DNA of 64,000 nt from CAXXOK01 sp963666755. GTDB taxonomy: Bacteria; Bacillota; Clostridia; Christensenellales; Aristaeellaceae. Below the pieces are notes generated by a model. It ran no database searches and was not told the origin of the DNA. It was given only the letters and a program-made list of their open reading frames with translations. Of this stretch, positions 34,540 to 42,348 are shown in pieces. The translations under genes were made by a program, and so were the position numbers. Position 1 is the stretch's first letter; each line of letters begins with the position of its first letter. The DNA lies in NCBI GenBank assembly GCA_963666755.2, contig CAXXGW010000009.1:434001-498000 (forward strand), in the 5' to 3' direction.

Positions 34540-35376
34540 ATGGAACGCATGTCGAGGAACGCCCGTAAAACGCTGTTGTATGTGTTTCTGTTTGCCGTTG
34601 CGGCGGTGCAGCTGTTTCCGCTTTACTGGCTGTTTACCTTTTCGCTGAAGGATAACATGCAGATTTTTGGGGCCAATACCCTGGGGCTGCCTTCGCCCTA
34701 CCGGTGGGAAAACTTCACCAACGTGCTGCAAAACGGGCATGTGGGCACCTTCCTGCTCAACAGCATGCTGGTAACCACCGCGACCATCCTGATTTCCACG
34801 GTGGTATCCACCATGGCGGCGTATGCCATCGCGCGCATGAAGTGGAAGTGGAGCAATGGCACGCTCCTGTTTTTCCTCATGGGGATGATGATCCCGCTGC
34901 ACGCGACGCTGGTGCCGCTGTTTATCTTCCTCAAGCGTACGCAGCTGTACGATACGCCCTTCGCGCTGATCCTGCCGTACACGGCCTTTGCCATTCCGAT
35001 GGCGATCTACATTTTTGTCGGGTTCTTTAAAACCCTGCCCCGGGAATTGGAAGAAGCCGCCTGTTTGGACGGCATGAATATTTACGGCATCTTCCTGCGC
35101 ATCATGGTGCCGCTGATCCGTCCGGCCATTGCCACGGTGGCAATTTTCACCTACCTGAGCTGCTGGAACGAGCTGATGTTCGCCATCTCCTTCATCAGCA
35201 AGCCGCAGTGGAAAACCCTGACCGTCGGCATCATGGGGATGGTGGGCATGTACGCCACCAACTGGGGCGCGCTGGGCGCGGGGCTGGTGGTGGCCACGGT
35301 GCCCACGCTGCTCATATACCTGCTGATGAGTGGCGAAATCCAGAAGAGCTTTACCACCGGCGCCCTGAAGGGCTAA
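34540..35376 (+). CDS. Sugar ABC transporter permease (MalG/UgpE type)
   Basis: A 278-residue permease with six helices. The EAA loop reads EEAACLDGMNIYGIFLRIMVPL near residue 170. AAGGAGG precedes the ATG. It is the last gene of the importer operon, followed by a long perfect hairpin at 35407-35449. Together with the upstream permease it makes the translocation pore of a CUT1 sugar importer. Confidence 0.93.
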   Translation: MERMSRNARKTLLYVFLFAVAAVQLFPLYWLFTFSLKDNMQIFGANTLGLPSPYRWENFTNVLQNGHVGTFLLNSMLVTTATILISTVVSTMAAYAIARMKWKWSNGTLLFFLMGMMIPLHATLVPLFIFLKRTQLYDTPFALILPYTAFAIPMAIYIFVGFFKTLPRELEEAACLDGMNIYGIFLRIMVPLIRPAIATVAIFTYLSCWNELMFAISFISKPQWKTLTVGIMGMVGMYATNWGALGAGLVVATVPTLLIYLLMSGEIQKSFTTGALKG

Positions 35377-35406
35377 AATATGTCGCAAACCTCCCCCAGG
35401 TCAACG

Positions 35407-35449
35407 GAACGGCCCCTTCCGCCAAAGCGTTTGGCGGAAGGGGCCGTTC
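35407..35449. terminator. Long perfect hairpin after the sugar importer operon
   Basis: Perfect 20-bp arms (35407-35426 and 35430-35449) flank the 3-base gap GCG. It is G+C-rich with no T-run on either side. Confidence 0.75.
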
Positions 35450-35767
35450 TAAGGATAAATCTGATAAAACCCAAACCTGCAAACGCTGGGCAAAACGGTT
35501 TGTTCCGGGGTTTATCCAGCCTGCGGGCGGAACCGCAATGCGTTGATTCTCCAAATCCTGATGGACGAAACCGCAACCCATAGAAAACCAATGGTTGTAT
35601 CGGAAATGGATGGGTTGTCCTTACCGGACAGCCACTCCCCATCGCATGCGCAAACCCCGAAAGAAAACCCGCGATGGGACTGGCTTTGCGGATGGTCACC
35701 CTGAATGGCTGTCGGACGAACCGTAGTCTGCGATCTGGATGTACGGAATACCGCTACGCTTTCCACA
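35450..35767. other. Gene-free spacer with no recognised content
   Basis: About 320 bases. Open frames on both strands give arginine/proline-rich translations without family resemblance, ribosome sites or conserved motifs. I regard it as non-coding, possibly a decayed or repeated intergenic element. Confidence 0.45.
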
Positions 35768-36070
35768 TTACGGCTCGCAGGGTGCGACCGCCTCTACCGG
35801 GGCATCCGGGTTGCGCCAATAGGCAGAGCCATCAGGCTTGCGGATCAGGAATCCGTGATCCACCAGCTCCCGCCGGAGCAGAAAGATATCGTCGAAGGTC
35901 TGGCAGCTTGCGCAGACGCCGTTGACCTCCGTTTCGTTGTAGATGCAGCCCGGCTCGAACAGGGCTGCCACACGGGCCAGCACCGCAAGCCGCACCGCGC
36001 GCTTCTTCGGCAGCTTGGTGATTTTCCCGTCCGCATCGAAGAATGGATCGATTCTGATTGGTTGTTCCAT
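35768..36070 (-). CDS. DUF2087 domain-containing protein
   Basis: A 100-residue protein. Residues 8-85 match the DUF2087 pattern: FFDADGKITKLPKKRAVRLAVL, then FEPGCIYNETEVN, then RRELVDHGFLIRKPDGSAYWR. This is a winged-helix-like small domain that is often fused to, or found beside, DNA-binding proteins. AAGGAGT precedes the ATG. It lies 12 bases after the GIY-YIG-like gene, a recurring neighbour pair in Firmicutes. The function is unknown; a regulatory role is inferred. Confidence 0.82.
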   Translation of the reverse strand: MEQPIRIDPFFDADGKITKLPKKRAVRLAVLARVAALFEPGCIYNETEVNGVCASCQTFDDIFLLRRELVDHGFLIRKPDGSAYWRNPDAPVEAVAPCEP

Positions 36071-36082
36071 CGTTCTGACTCC

Positions 36083-36427
36083 TTACACCGTCGCGTCTGC
36101 TTGCGTTTTTTCCGCCCACAGCTCCAACAGTACGCCGAGGTCCTCCCCAAACTCTGCGTCGGTCTGGGTGTCCTTTTTCGTAAGCGTTTCCAGCACCGTA
36201 AAAGTGAAGGACGCGGCACCGTACTGGAGCCATTCCGGCCGCATGCCGGGTTCCGGACAGCTGCCGATGGCCATGGCAAACTCGTATTTATGGCGCATCC
36301 CCGCGATGTTGGGGCTGGCCTTGAGCCATCGGCGGCGATTGCCGCTGCATTCGACGCAAAACACGCCGCCGACAGCAGCCTGTTCCTTGTAAGCGTTTTT
36401 CAGGTTCCTTCGCTGAGCGGATTCCAT
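36083..36427 (-). CDS. GIY-YIG nuclease-family-like small protein
   Basis: A 114-residue protein resembling the small clostridial proteins annotated as GIY-YIG nuclease family (MESAQRRNLKNAYKEQ, GVFCVECSGNRR, YGAASFTFTVLETL). The GIY and YIG motifs themselves are degenerate (GVF... and no clear YIG), so nuclease activity is doubtful. The start at 36427 is set by GGGA about nine bases upstream and by the conserved N-terminus. It forms a two-gene unit with DUF2087. Confidence 0.65.
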   Translation of the reverse strand: MESAQRRNLKNAYKEQAAVGGVFCVECSGNRRRWLKASPNIAGMRHKYEFAMAIGSCPEPGMRPEWLQYGAASFTFTVLETLTKKDTQTDAEFGEDLGVLLELWAEKTQADATV

Positions 36428-36698
36428 GGAGAACATCCCTTTCTGTATGGAGGCAAGGGCTGGATGCGGGTTGCGTGATATCGGCCCGTGCTTTGCCCCC
36501 GTTGGGAGCATGGCCGTTTGCAGAGGAGACCGGCCGAGCGCCGCCGCATCCGCGCCAGCCGCTTACGGTTACGCCGCGCATCGCGGAGCGCTCCGGTCTG
36601 GCTGCAACCAAACGCCTCAGCCCCTGTCCACCCGTATCATACCCGAACCGGGCGGGATGCGCAATCAACGCTCCGTAGAGTTGCCGGCGGAGGCATCG
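36428..36698. other. Gene-free spacer upstream of the GIY-YIG/DUF2087 pair
   Basis: About 270 bases without a supported gene. A weak minus-strand TATGAT-like stretch near 36634-36639 could be a -10 element, but I see no matching -35 element. Confidence 0.35.
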
Positions 36699-36703
36699 AA
36701 AAA

Positions 36704-36727
36704 GGACTCCCGGTAAATCGGGAGTCC
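36704..36727 (-). terminator. Terminator of the NifU-like/GGGtGRT operon
   Basis: GGACTCCCG (36704-36712) pairs with CGGGAGTCC (36719-36727). It is followed on the minus strand by five Ts. This is a textbook intrinsic terminator. Confidence 0.9.
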
Positions 36728-36745
36728 TCGATAAACCTGGGTTAT

Positions 36746-37744
36746 TTACTTGCTGGCTTCCTCAATCGCCACGGCCAGCGCGACGGTCGCGCCCACCATG
36801 GGGTTGTTGCCCATGCCGATCAGGCCCATCATTTCCACGTGCGCCGGAACGGAGCTGCTGCCCGCGAACTGCGCATCGCTGTGCATGCGGCCCATGGTGT
36901 CGGTCATGCCATAGCTGGCGGGGCCGGCGGCCATGTTGTCCGGATGCAGGGTGCGGCCGGTGCCGCCGCCGCTAGCCACGGAGAAGTAGTGCTTGCCGTT
37001 TTCGATGCACCACTTCTTGTAGGTGCCGGCCACCGGATGCTGGAAGCGCGTGGGGTTGGTGCTGTTGCCGGTGATGGACACGTCCACCTTCTCCAGCTGC
37101 ATCACGGCCACGCCCTCGGTTACATCGTCGCAGCCGTAGCAGCGCACCTTGGCTTTTTCGCCGTTGCTGTAGGCGGTTTCCTTCTCGATGGCCACTTTGC
37201 CGGTGTAGTAGTCCATCTGGGTTTTCACATAGGTGAACCCGTTGATGCGGCTGATGATGAACGCCGCGTCCTTGCCCAGACCGTTGAGGATCACGCGTAG
37301 CGGCTCTTTGCGTACCTTGTTGGCGGTGCGGGCAATGCCGATGGCGCCTTCGGCGGCGGCAAAGCTCTCGTGCCCGGCCAGGAAGCAGAAGCACTTGGTT
37401 TCGTCCCGCAGCAGCATCGCGCCCAGGTTGCCGTGGCCCAGACCGACGGCACGCTGATCCGCCACCGAGCCGGGAATGCAGAAGCCCTGCAGGCCCACGC
37501 CGATGGCCTCGGCAGCTTCGGCGGCGGTTTTGATGCCCTTTTTCAGGGCGATGGCCGCGCCCAGGGTGTAGGCCCACACGGCGTTTTCAAATGCGATGGG
37601 CTGCACGCCCTGCACGATGCCGCGCACGTCGATGCCCTTGTCCTTCACATACTGCGCCATCGAATCCAGATCGGAGAAACCGTACTCCGCGAGTACCTTT
37701 TCGATTTTGGCGATTCTTCTGTCGTATCCTTCAAACATAGCCAT
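36746..37744 (-). CDS. GGGtGRT protein (conserved, function unknown)
   Basis: A 332-residue protein of the family named for its invariant motif, here GGGTGRT at residues 259-265. Other visible features are a glycine-rich stretch GLGHGNLGAMLL (101-112), FLAGHESFAAAEGAIGIART and a Cys pair in RCYGCDD. It is encoded 28 bases after the NifU-like scaffold gene in a two-gene operon with its own terminator. The persistent pairing suggests work on, or with, an iron-sulfur or redox cofactor, but no reaction has been assigned that I know of. Confidence 0.88.
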   Translation of the reverse strand: MAMFEGYDRRIAKIEKVLAEYGFSDLDSMAQYVKDKGIDVRGIVQGVQPIAFENAVWAYTLGAAIALKKGIKTAAEAAEAIGVGLQGFCIPGSVADQRAVGLGHGNLGAMLLRDETKCFCFLAGHESFAAAEGAIGIARTANKVRKEPLRVILNGLGKDAAFIISRINGFTYVKTQMDYYTGKVAIEKETAYSNGEKAKVRCYGCDDVTEGVAVMQLEKVDVSITGNSTNPTRFQHPVAGTYKKWCIENGKHYFSVASGGGTGRTLHPDNMAAGPASYGMTDTMGRMHSDAQFAGSSSVPAHVEMMGLIGMGNNPMVGATVALAVAIEEASK

Positions 37745-37772
37745 TGTTTCTCACCTCTTGTCAAATATCGGA

Positions 37773-38465
37773 TTACTGATGGCGCGGGTCAATGTACTCG
37801 GCGGCTTCGGCAAAACGGCCGTAGGTGCCGATGTTCTTTTCGTACGCTTCCTTGGGGTCCACGCCCTTCTTGATGGCATCCATCATCTTGCCCAGGTTCA
37901 CGAACTGGTAGCCGATTACTTCGCGGTCCTTGTCAAGACCGATCTTGATTACGTAGCCTTCGGCCATTTCCAGATAGCGCACGCCTTTTTTCACGGTGCC
38001 GTACATGGTGCCAATCTGGCTGCGCAGGCCCTTGCCGAGGTCTTCAAGCCCGGCGCCGATGGCCAGGCCGCCCTCGGAAAAGGCACTCTGCGTGCGGCCG
38101 TAGGCAATCTGCAAAAACAGCTCGCGCATCGCGGTGTTGATGGCGTCGCACACCAGGTCGGTGTTCAGGGCTTCCAGCACGGTCTTGCCGGGTAAAATCT
38201 CGGCGGCCATCGCGGCGGAGTGCGTCATGCCGGAGCAGCCCAGCGTTTCCACCAGCGCTTCCTGAATGACGCCTTCCTTGACGTTCAGGCTCAGCTTGCA
38301 GGCGCCCTGCTGCGGCGCGCACCAGCCAACCCCGTGCGTAAAGCCGCTGATATCTTTGATTTCGCGGCTCTGCACCCATTTGCCCTCTTCGGGAATCGGC
38401 GCGGGGCCGTGATCGGGCCCCTTTTTCACGCATACCATTTCTTCCACTTCTCTGGAGTACTGCAT
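37773..38465 (-). CDS. NifU/IscU-like iron-sulfur scaffold protein paired with GGGtGRT
   Basis: A 230-residue protein with a NifU-like segment (residues about 40-110: GWCAPQQGACKLSLNV, then ETLGCSGMTHSAAMAAEIL). Spaced cysteines recall the cluster-binding cysteines of IscU. The flanking regions are longer than in ordinary IscU. The ATG at 38465 follows GGAGGA, and the upstream alternative is poorly supported. It is the first gene of the operon with GGGtGRT. The client enzyme is unknown. Confidence 0.82.
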   Translation of the reverse strand: MQYSREVEEMVCVKKGPDHGPAPIPEEGKWVQSREIKDISGFTHGVGWCAPQQGACKLSLNVKEGVIQEALVETLGCSGMTHSAAMAAEILPGKTVLEALNTDLVCDAINTAMRELFLQIAYGRTQSAFSEGGLAIGAGLEDLGKGLRSQIGTMYGTVKKGVRYLEMAEGYVIKIGLDKDREVIGYQFVNLGKMMDAIKKGVDPKEAYEKNIGTYGRFAEAAEYIDPRHQ

Positions 38466-38518
38466 GGATCGTATCCTCCTGTTCGGCGTTAAAATCTGTG
38501 ATGTGGGCACACCGGAAT

Positions 38519-38527
38519 AGTATACCA
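38519..38527 (-). promoter_or_regulatory. Extended -10 element for the NifU-like operon
   Basis: On the minus strand TGGTATACT forms an extended -10, about 55 bases before the start. The -35 element is weak. Confidence 0.5.
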
Positions 38528-38598
38528 TATTTTCAGGCGTGCAGAAAGGGCAGCGCGGGATTTTGACAAAAAAGTATCAGGGACTTGACGCCGCCCGT

Positions 38599-38626
38599 TG
38601 CGCCGCAGGGCGGAATCCGGTATGAT
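38599..38626 (+). promoter_or_regulatory. Promoter candidate for the GNAT gene
   Basis: TTGCGC (38599-38604) and TATGAT (38621-38626) are 16 bases apart, 37 bases before the TTG start. Confidence 0.45.
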
Positions 38627-38663
38627 GGGGGAAAGCCGGACATGCGAGTAAGGGGGTAAAACC

Positions 38664-39179
38664 TTGGATGTGCAACTCAGACCTGTTGCGGATGCCGATC
38701 TGCCGACGCTGGCAGCGTGGCTTGCGCAGCCACATGTAGCGCCGTGGTTTACCCCCGCGGAGGATTGGCTTACCGAGGTGCGCGGCCGCCGCGGGCGTTA
38801 CGCCTTCATCCGCCACCGCATCCTGATGGTGGATGGGCAGGCGGTGGGTTTTGGCCAGCACTACCCCTTTGCGGCGGGTGGGGAACACTGGCAGGGCGAC
38901 CTCCCGCTTGCGGGTACGTACAGCATCGATTACCTGATTGGCGATCCGCGCTATCTGCGCCGGGGCCTCGGCACGCGGGCCGTGCGGCTGCTGGTGGGCG
39001 AGGTGTTTGCCCAGCCCGATGCGCAGCGCGTAATTGTGCAGCCGGAGGCGGAAAACACCGCCTCATGCCGCACACTGCTGGCCGCGGGCTTTGCCTACGA
39101 TGCACACAACGCAGTGTTCATCCTCACGCGGGAGGATTTTAAACCGCAAATTGCACGTCCGGGTTCGGCCGTGCTATAA
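38664..39179 (+). CDS. GNAT-family N-acetyltransferase (AAC(6')-like)
   Basis: A 171-residue acetyltransferase. Acetyl-CoA loop motif A reads YLRRGLGTRAVRLL and is preceded by SIDYLIGD; the C-terminal VQPEAENTASCRTLLAAGF matches the aminoglycoside 6'-acetyltransferase/AacA-like clade. The start is TTG at 38664, with AGGGGG eight bases upstream; GTG at 38670 is possible. The substrate could be an aminoglycoside or a cellular amine; resistance is not implied by sequence alone. Confidence 0.83.
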   Translation: MDVQLRPVADADLPTLAAWLAQPHVAPWFTPAEDWLTEVRGRRGRYAFIRHRILMVDGQAVGFGQHYPFAAGGEHWQGDLPLAGTYSIDYLIGDPRYLRRGLGTRAVRLLVGEVFAQPDAQRVIVQPEAENTASCRTLLAAGFAYDAHNAVFILTREDFKPQIARPGSAVL

Positions 39180-39180
39180 T
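39151..39180 (+). promoter_or_regulatory. Promoter of the AAA ATPase gene
   Basis: TTGCAC (39151-39156) and a perfect TATAAT (39175-39180) are 18 bases apart and overlap the end of the GNAT gene. Confidence 0.65.
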
Positions 39181-39228
39181 ACAGCCACCTCGAATCCAGA
39201 TTTAATCGAGGGTTGAAGGAGCGCCGCC

Positions 39229-40455
39229 ATGGATCGTAAGGAAGAAATCATCCGTCTGCAAATGGACGTGATCAACCAGATGACGCAAACCAACCTCCGG
39301 CGCATCGCCGACGATCTGTGGGGGATGCCGACGCTCCAGTCCGGCGGCGTGCCCGCCGTCAAGGGCACGGCTGAGCCGGGCACGCCCATCCCCGGCGAAG
39401 CGCCCAAGGCGGATGCCCCCGCGCAGGCAGCCGAGCCGCAGGCCGCGCAGAAAGCGGAGGAGGAGAATCCGCCCGAACCCATCGAGAACCTGAAACAGGA
39501 GCTGAATGGGTACATCGGGCTGACGCAAATTAAAAAAGAGGTGCAAAGCCTCATCAATCTGGTTATGGTGCAGAAGCTGCGCCGGCAGAACGATCTGCCG
39601 GTGGAGGATTTGTCGCTGCACATGGTGTTTTCGGGCAACCCCGGCACCGGCAAGACGATGATTGCCCGCCTGATGAGCCGTGTTTACCACAGTTTGGGCA
39701 TCCTGTCCAAAGGGCAGCTGGTGGAGGTGGATCGCGGCGGGCTGGTGGCCGGTTATGTGGGGCAGACGGCCCTGAAAACCGGCGAAGCCATCCAGAAGGC
39801 CTTGGGCGGCGTGCTGTTTGTGGATGAAGCCTATGCCCTGACCGACCATGGCGAAAACGACTATGGGCAGGAGGCCGTGGATACCCTGCTCAAGGCCATG
39901 GAGGACCACCGCGACGATCTGGTGGTGATTGTGGCCGGTTACACGGAGCTGATGGAAACCTTTGTGCATTCCAACCCCGGGCTGGAAAGCCGGTTTAACC
40001 GCTTCATGCATTTTCCGGACTATACGGTGGAGGAGATGCTTGCCATCTTTGACATGCGGTGCGAGAAAAGCGGCTATGCGCTGGCGCAGGATGCGCGCGA
40101 TCTGCTCAAGGGCCTTCTGGCGCTGTTCAGCCTTGATACGAAGGGCTTCGGCAACGCGCGTGGGGTGCGCAACCTGTTTGAACGCACGGTAAGCGCGCAA
40201 GCGGATCGGCTGGCATCGCTTACCGAGGTTACGCGGGAGACCCTGATGCTGCTGACCAGCGACGACCTGCGATTGGCCGCGGGGCAGGAGCAGGCCGCTG
40301 AAACTAAAACTGCCCAAACGGATGCGACGCAGGAAGCAACCGACGAACTTCCCCCGGCCGAGGAGGCGCCCCCACCCGAAACTGCGGACGCGACCAATCC
40401 GGAGGATGCGACTTCCACAACCGCCGTGGACACGGCGGGGGAGCCGAACGAGTAA
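39229..40455 (+). CDS. AAA-family ATPase (CbbX/SpoVK type)
   Basis: A 408-residue ATPase. Residues 1-85 hold a helical N-terminus and an Ala/Pro/Glu-rich linker. The AAA module (about 95-345) has Walker A GNPGTGKT (136-143), Walker B VLFVDEAYAL (195-204) and an arginine finger in PGLESRFNRFMHFPDY. The last 65 residues are an acidic Thr/Glu/Ala low-complexity tail. The core matches CbbX/SpoVK remodellers. GAAGGAG precedes the ATG. The client protein is unknown; the tail may recruit it. Confidence 0.88.
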   Translation: MDRKEEIIRLQMDVINQMTQTNLRRIADDLWGMPTLQSGGVPAVKGTAEPGTPIPGEAPKADAPAQAAEPQAAQKAEEENPPEPIENLKQELNGYIGLTQIKKEVQSLINLVMVQKLRRQNDLPVEDLSLHMVFSGNPGTGKTMIARLMSRVYHSLGILSKGQLVEVDRGGLVAGYVGQTALKTGEAIQKALGGVLFVDEAYALTDHGENDYGQEAVDTLLKAMEDHRDDLVVIVAGYTELMETFVHSNPGLESRFNRFMHFPDYTVEEMLAIFDMRCEKSGYALAQDARDLLKGLLALFSLDTKGFGNARGVRNLFERTVSAQADRLASLTEVTRETLMLLTSDDLRLAAGQEQAAETKTAQTDATQEATDELPPAEEAPPPETADATNPEDATSTTAVDTAGEPNE

Positions 40456-40496
40456 ACCGGGCACAACGGTGCCGCGGAACTGCGCATGAATACACA

Positions 40497-40524
40497 GGGC
40501 CGGAATGCGGATGCATTCCGGCCC
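40497..40524 (+). terminator. Hairpin after the AAA ATPase gene
   Basis: Perfect 12-bp arms, GGGCCGGAATGC and GCATTCCGGCCC, flank a GGAT loop. It directly abuts the larger inverted repeat at 40524-40587. Confidence 0.75.
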
Positions 40525-40587
40525 TTACGCTGAGCTTTAGCAAGTTGAAACTATTTATAGGTTCAACTTGCTAAAGCTCAGCGTAAG
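40524..40587. repeat. 26-bp perfect inverted repeat (long palindrome) at the edge of an AT-rich insert
   Basis: The arms 40524-40549 and 40562-40587 are perfect reverse complements. The 12 bases between them can pair further (CTA/TAG). It is much longer than a normal terminator and has no T-run. It marks the left boundary of an AT-richer segment with a recombinase remnant, so it may be an element end. Confidence 0.75.
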
Positions 40588-40677
40588 CCAGTATCTTTTG
40601 ACACTGGCAGTTTTAAGCCCATATAAGACTTTGTCATGCCACCCTTCTTAGGGGTGCCATGACTTCCTTACTTGAAC

Positions 40678-41241
40678 TCAAGAAAAAGGGGTAGGTCGGC
40701 GGCCACCTTCAATAAATGTTATATTATTATAGTAATCTTCAAGTTTGAAGTATTGCCCATTGGTTGTCGCAAAATCCCTCAACATACGGTGGCATGCTAC
40801 ATTCCATGAATACACCTCAAACTTCCAGCCGCGCGTTGCTAACCGCTTTGCATCGGCGAGAAACCCCTCGCCCGAATTAATACCGGCTCCATCACCAGTG
40901 AGTAAAGCCACTATATCTGGTTCGGGTTTATCCATCGCCAAACGGAGGAGAGCAAGCTGCAAAACATGGTCTGTTGTATCAGCTTCGCCGTCAGTGATGC
41001 TGCGTGGTAATAGTTTTGGTTTAATACCCAAACGGCGCAGAGAACCCCACAACATATCATTTTTTGGCGGAATGCTTCCCGCAAGAAAAATATCATCAAT
41101 GAATCGATTGCGCGTAACTAGCTCGAGCAAACCGGCAAAATATGTTCGATAGAATTCCCTTGGGACGGAAGCTTCCATAAGCGGAAGAACTTGGTTCAAC
41201 CCAGCATAATGGATATTTGAGTTATCCCAAAAAATGTACAT
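40678..41241 (-). CDS. NYN-domain (PIN-like) protein, probable RNase or nuclease
   Basis: A 187-residue protein of the LabA/DUF88 NYN type. The N-terminal MYIFWDNSNIHYAGL holds the DNSN acidic motif. Internal acidic residues TDGEADTTDHVLQLAL and LLTGDGAGINSGEGF fit the PIN-like metal site, followed by WKFEVYSWNVACHRML. The gene is clearly AT-richer than its neighbours and uses many A/T-ending codons, which suggests recent transfer. The ATG at 41241 is chosen for GAGG/AAAGGATG upstream. It sits beside an integrase remnant, so it is probably cargo of a decayed element. Confidence 0.75.
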   Translation of the reverse strand: MYIFWDNSNIHYAGLNQVLPLMEASVPREFYRTYFAGLLELVTRNRFIDDIFLAGSIPPKNDMLWGSLRRLGIKPKLLPRSITDGEADTTDHVLQLALLRLAMDKPEPDIVALLTGDGAGINSGEGFLADAKRLATRGWKFEVYSWNVACHRMLRDFATTNGQYFKLEDYYNNITFIEGGRRPTPFS

Positions 41242-41261
41242 GACCTCACATCCTTTTACAA

Positions 41262-41290
41262 AATATACCATACTAGTCAATGAAAATCAA
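41262..41290 (-). promoter_or_regulatory. Promoter of the NYN gene
   Basis: On the minus strand TTGATT (41290-41285) and TATATT (41267-41262) are 17 bases apart, with TGG before the -10. It lies 20 bases upstream of the start. Confidence 0.55.
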
Positions 41291-41343
41291 CATGGGGCAT
41301 ATTGTTGTTGACATACGATTATTTACCATCTGTCTGGACTTAA

Positions 41344-41538
41344 TGTTGTTCTTTCACTAGGTGGTACTACCTAAAACTATTGCGGGGGCATTCTAACATT
41401 CAAACGACGCTGAACATCTACCCACACGTTCAAGCGAAGCATATGGCCGTTGACAAGGGACAGTTACAGGGTATCTTTGCCACAGAGGGCAACCTACTTT
41501 GTGATAATTATCAGCCGCTAGAAGCTATTGGCTTATAA
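41344..41538 (+). pseudogene. C-terminal remnant of a phage/element tyrosine recombinase (integrase)
   Basis: Between in-frame stops at 41341-41343 and 41536-41538 lie 64 codons without a start. The frame reads LLRGHSNIQTTLNIYPHVQA from about 41377. This is the HxxR-following GHS box plus the catalytic-tyrosine box (LNIYxH) of tyrosine recombinases. The rest of the enzyme is missing upstream, where only AT-rich sequence remains. It is a relic of an integrated element, possibly the one that brought the NYN gene. Confidence 0.7.
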
Positions 41539-41595
41539 ATGCTTTGGCAAGCATTTGTGCATCATTTGTGATATTTTCGGGAAATGCAAAAAGGC

Positions 41596-41617
41596 GGAGG
41601 ATGCCAAAGCATCCCCC
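41596..41617 (-). terminator. Terminator after rubrerythrin
   Basis: GGAGGATGC (41596-41604) pairs with GCATCCCCC (41609-41617), one mismatch, followed on the minus strand by GCCTTTTT. Confidence 0.8.
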
Positions 41618-41649
41618 GAACTCTTGTCCCATATGGGAAAACCGTTATA

Positions 41650-42192
41650 TCACTTGCCGAAGTACCGCTTGAGCAGCCCTTCGTAGCCCTTGCCGTGGCG
41701 GGCTTCGTCCTTGCACATTTCATGCACGGTATCGTGCACCGCGTCGTAACCCAGCTCCTTGGCCAGGGTAGCGAGGTCTTTCTTGCCCTGGGTGGCGCCC
41801 CACTCGGCTTCTACGCGCATTTCGAGGTTCTTCTTGGTGCTGTCGGTCAGCACCTCGCCCAGCATCTCGGCAAAGCGGGAGGCGTGGTCGGCCTCTTCAA
41901 AGGCATAACGCTTGAAGGCTTCGGCCACCTCGGGATAGCCCTCGCGGTCGGCCTGACGGCTCATGGCCAGATACATGCCCACTTCGCTGCACTCGCCGGT
42001 GAAATTCATCCGCAGGCCCTCGATTACGCGCTCATCCAGACCCTTGGCAACGCCTACGCGGTGGGCATCCGCAAACACGCGCTCGCCCGCCATGAGCGTG
42101 AACTTTTCCTTGGGTGCGCCGCATACGGGGCATTTTTCCGGGGCTTCCGCGCCTTCGTACACATAACCGCAAACCGAGCAAACCCACTTCAT
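41650..42192 (-). CDS. Rubrerythrin, reverse type (N-terminal rubredoxin)
   Basis: A 180-residue peroxide-reducing protein of anaerobes. The rubredoxin domain comes first (C5, C8, C21, C24 in CSVCGY and CPVCGA). It is followed by the four-helix diiron domain with carboxylate/His ligands (FTGECSEVGMY, FEEADHASRF, EMCKDEARHG). This reversed order defines the clostridial NADH-peroxidase-type rubrerythrins. It is monocistronic with a strong terminator. No PerR-type box is apparent upstream. Confidence 0.94.
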   Translation of the reverse strand: MKWVCSVCGYVYEGAEAPEKCPVCGAPKEKFTLMAGERVFADAHRVGVAKGLDERVIEGLRMNFTGECSEVGMYLAMSRQADREGYPEVAEAFKRYAFEEADHASRFAEMLGEVLTDSTKKNLEMRVEAEWGATQGKKDLATLAKELGYDAVHDTVHEMCKDEARHGKGYEGLLKRYFGK

Positions 42193-42348
42193 AATGAAAT
42201 TCCTCCTTTATTGCATCGCAAGTTTTTAACCTGCCTTGCGTTTCGGGTATTAAGTACCCCTGCGCGCCTCCGGGTGAAACGGGGAATTCAATCCGTTTTG
42301 AAAAAATCCGCCGCTTTCCGCAAAGAAAGCGCCGGATCAGGGATGCGG

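Noticed and set aside
35373..35699. A 108-codon minus-strand frame in the spacer after the sugar importer
   Set aside because: It includes a perfect terminator hairpin, has no ribosome site and has no recognisable domain. Treated as non-coding.
38664..39179. Calling the GNAT protein an aminoglycoside-resistance enzyme
   Set aside because: It resembles AAC(6')-type proteins, but acetyltransferase substrate cannot be read from these motifs and there is no mobile or resistance context.
41344..41538. Calling the recombinase fragment a functional gene
   Set aside because: It has no start codon, only the last ~60 residues of the domain and an in-frame stop just upstream. It is a relic.
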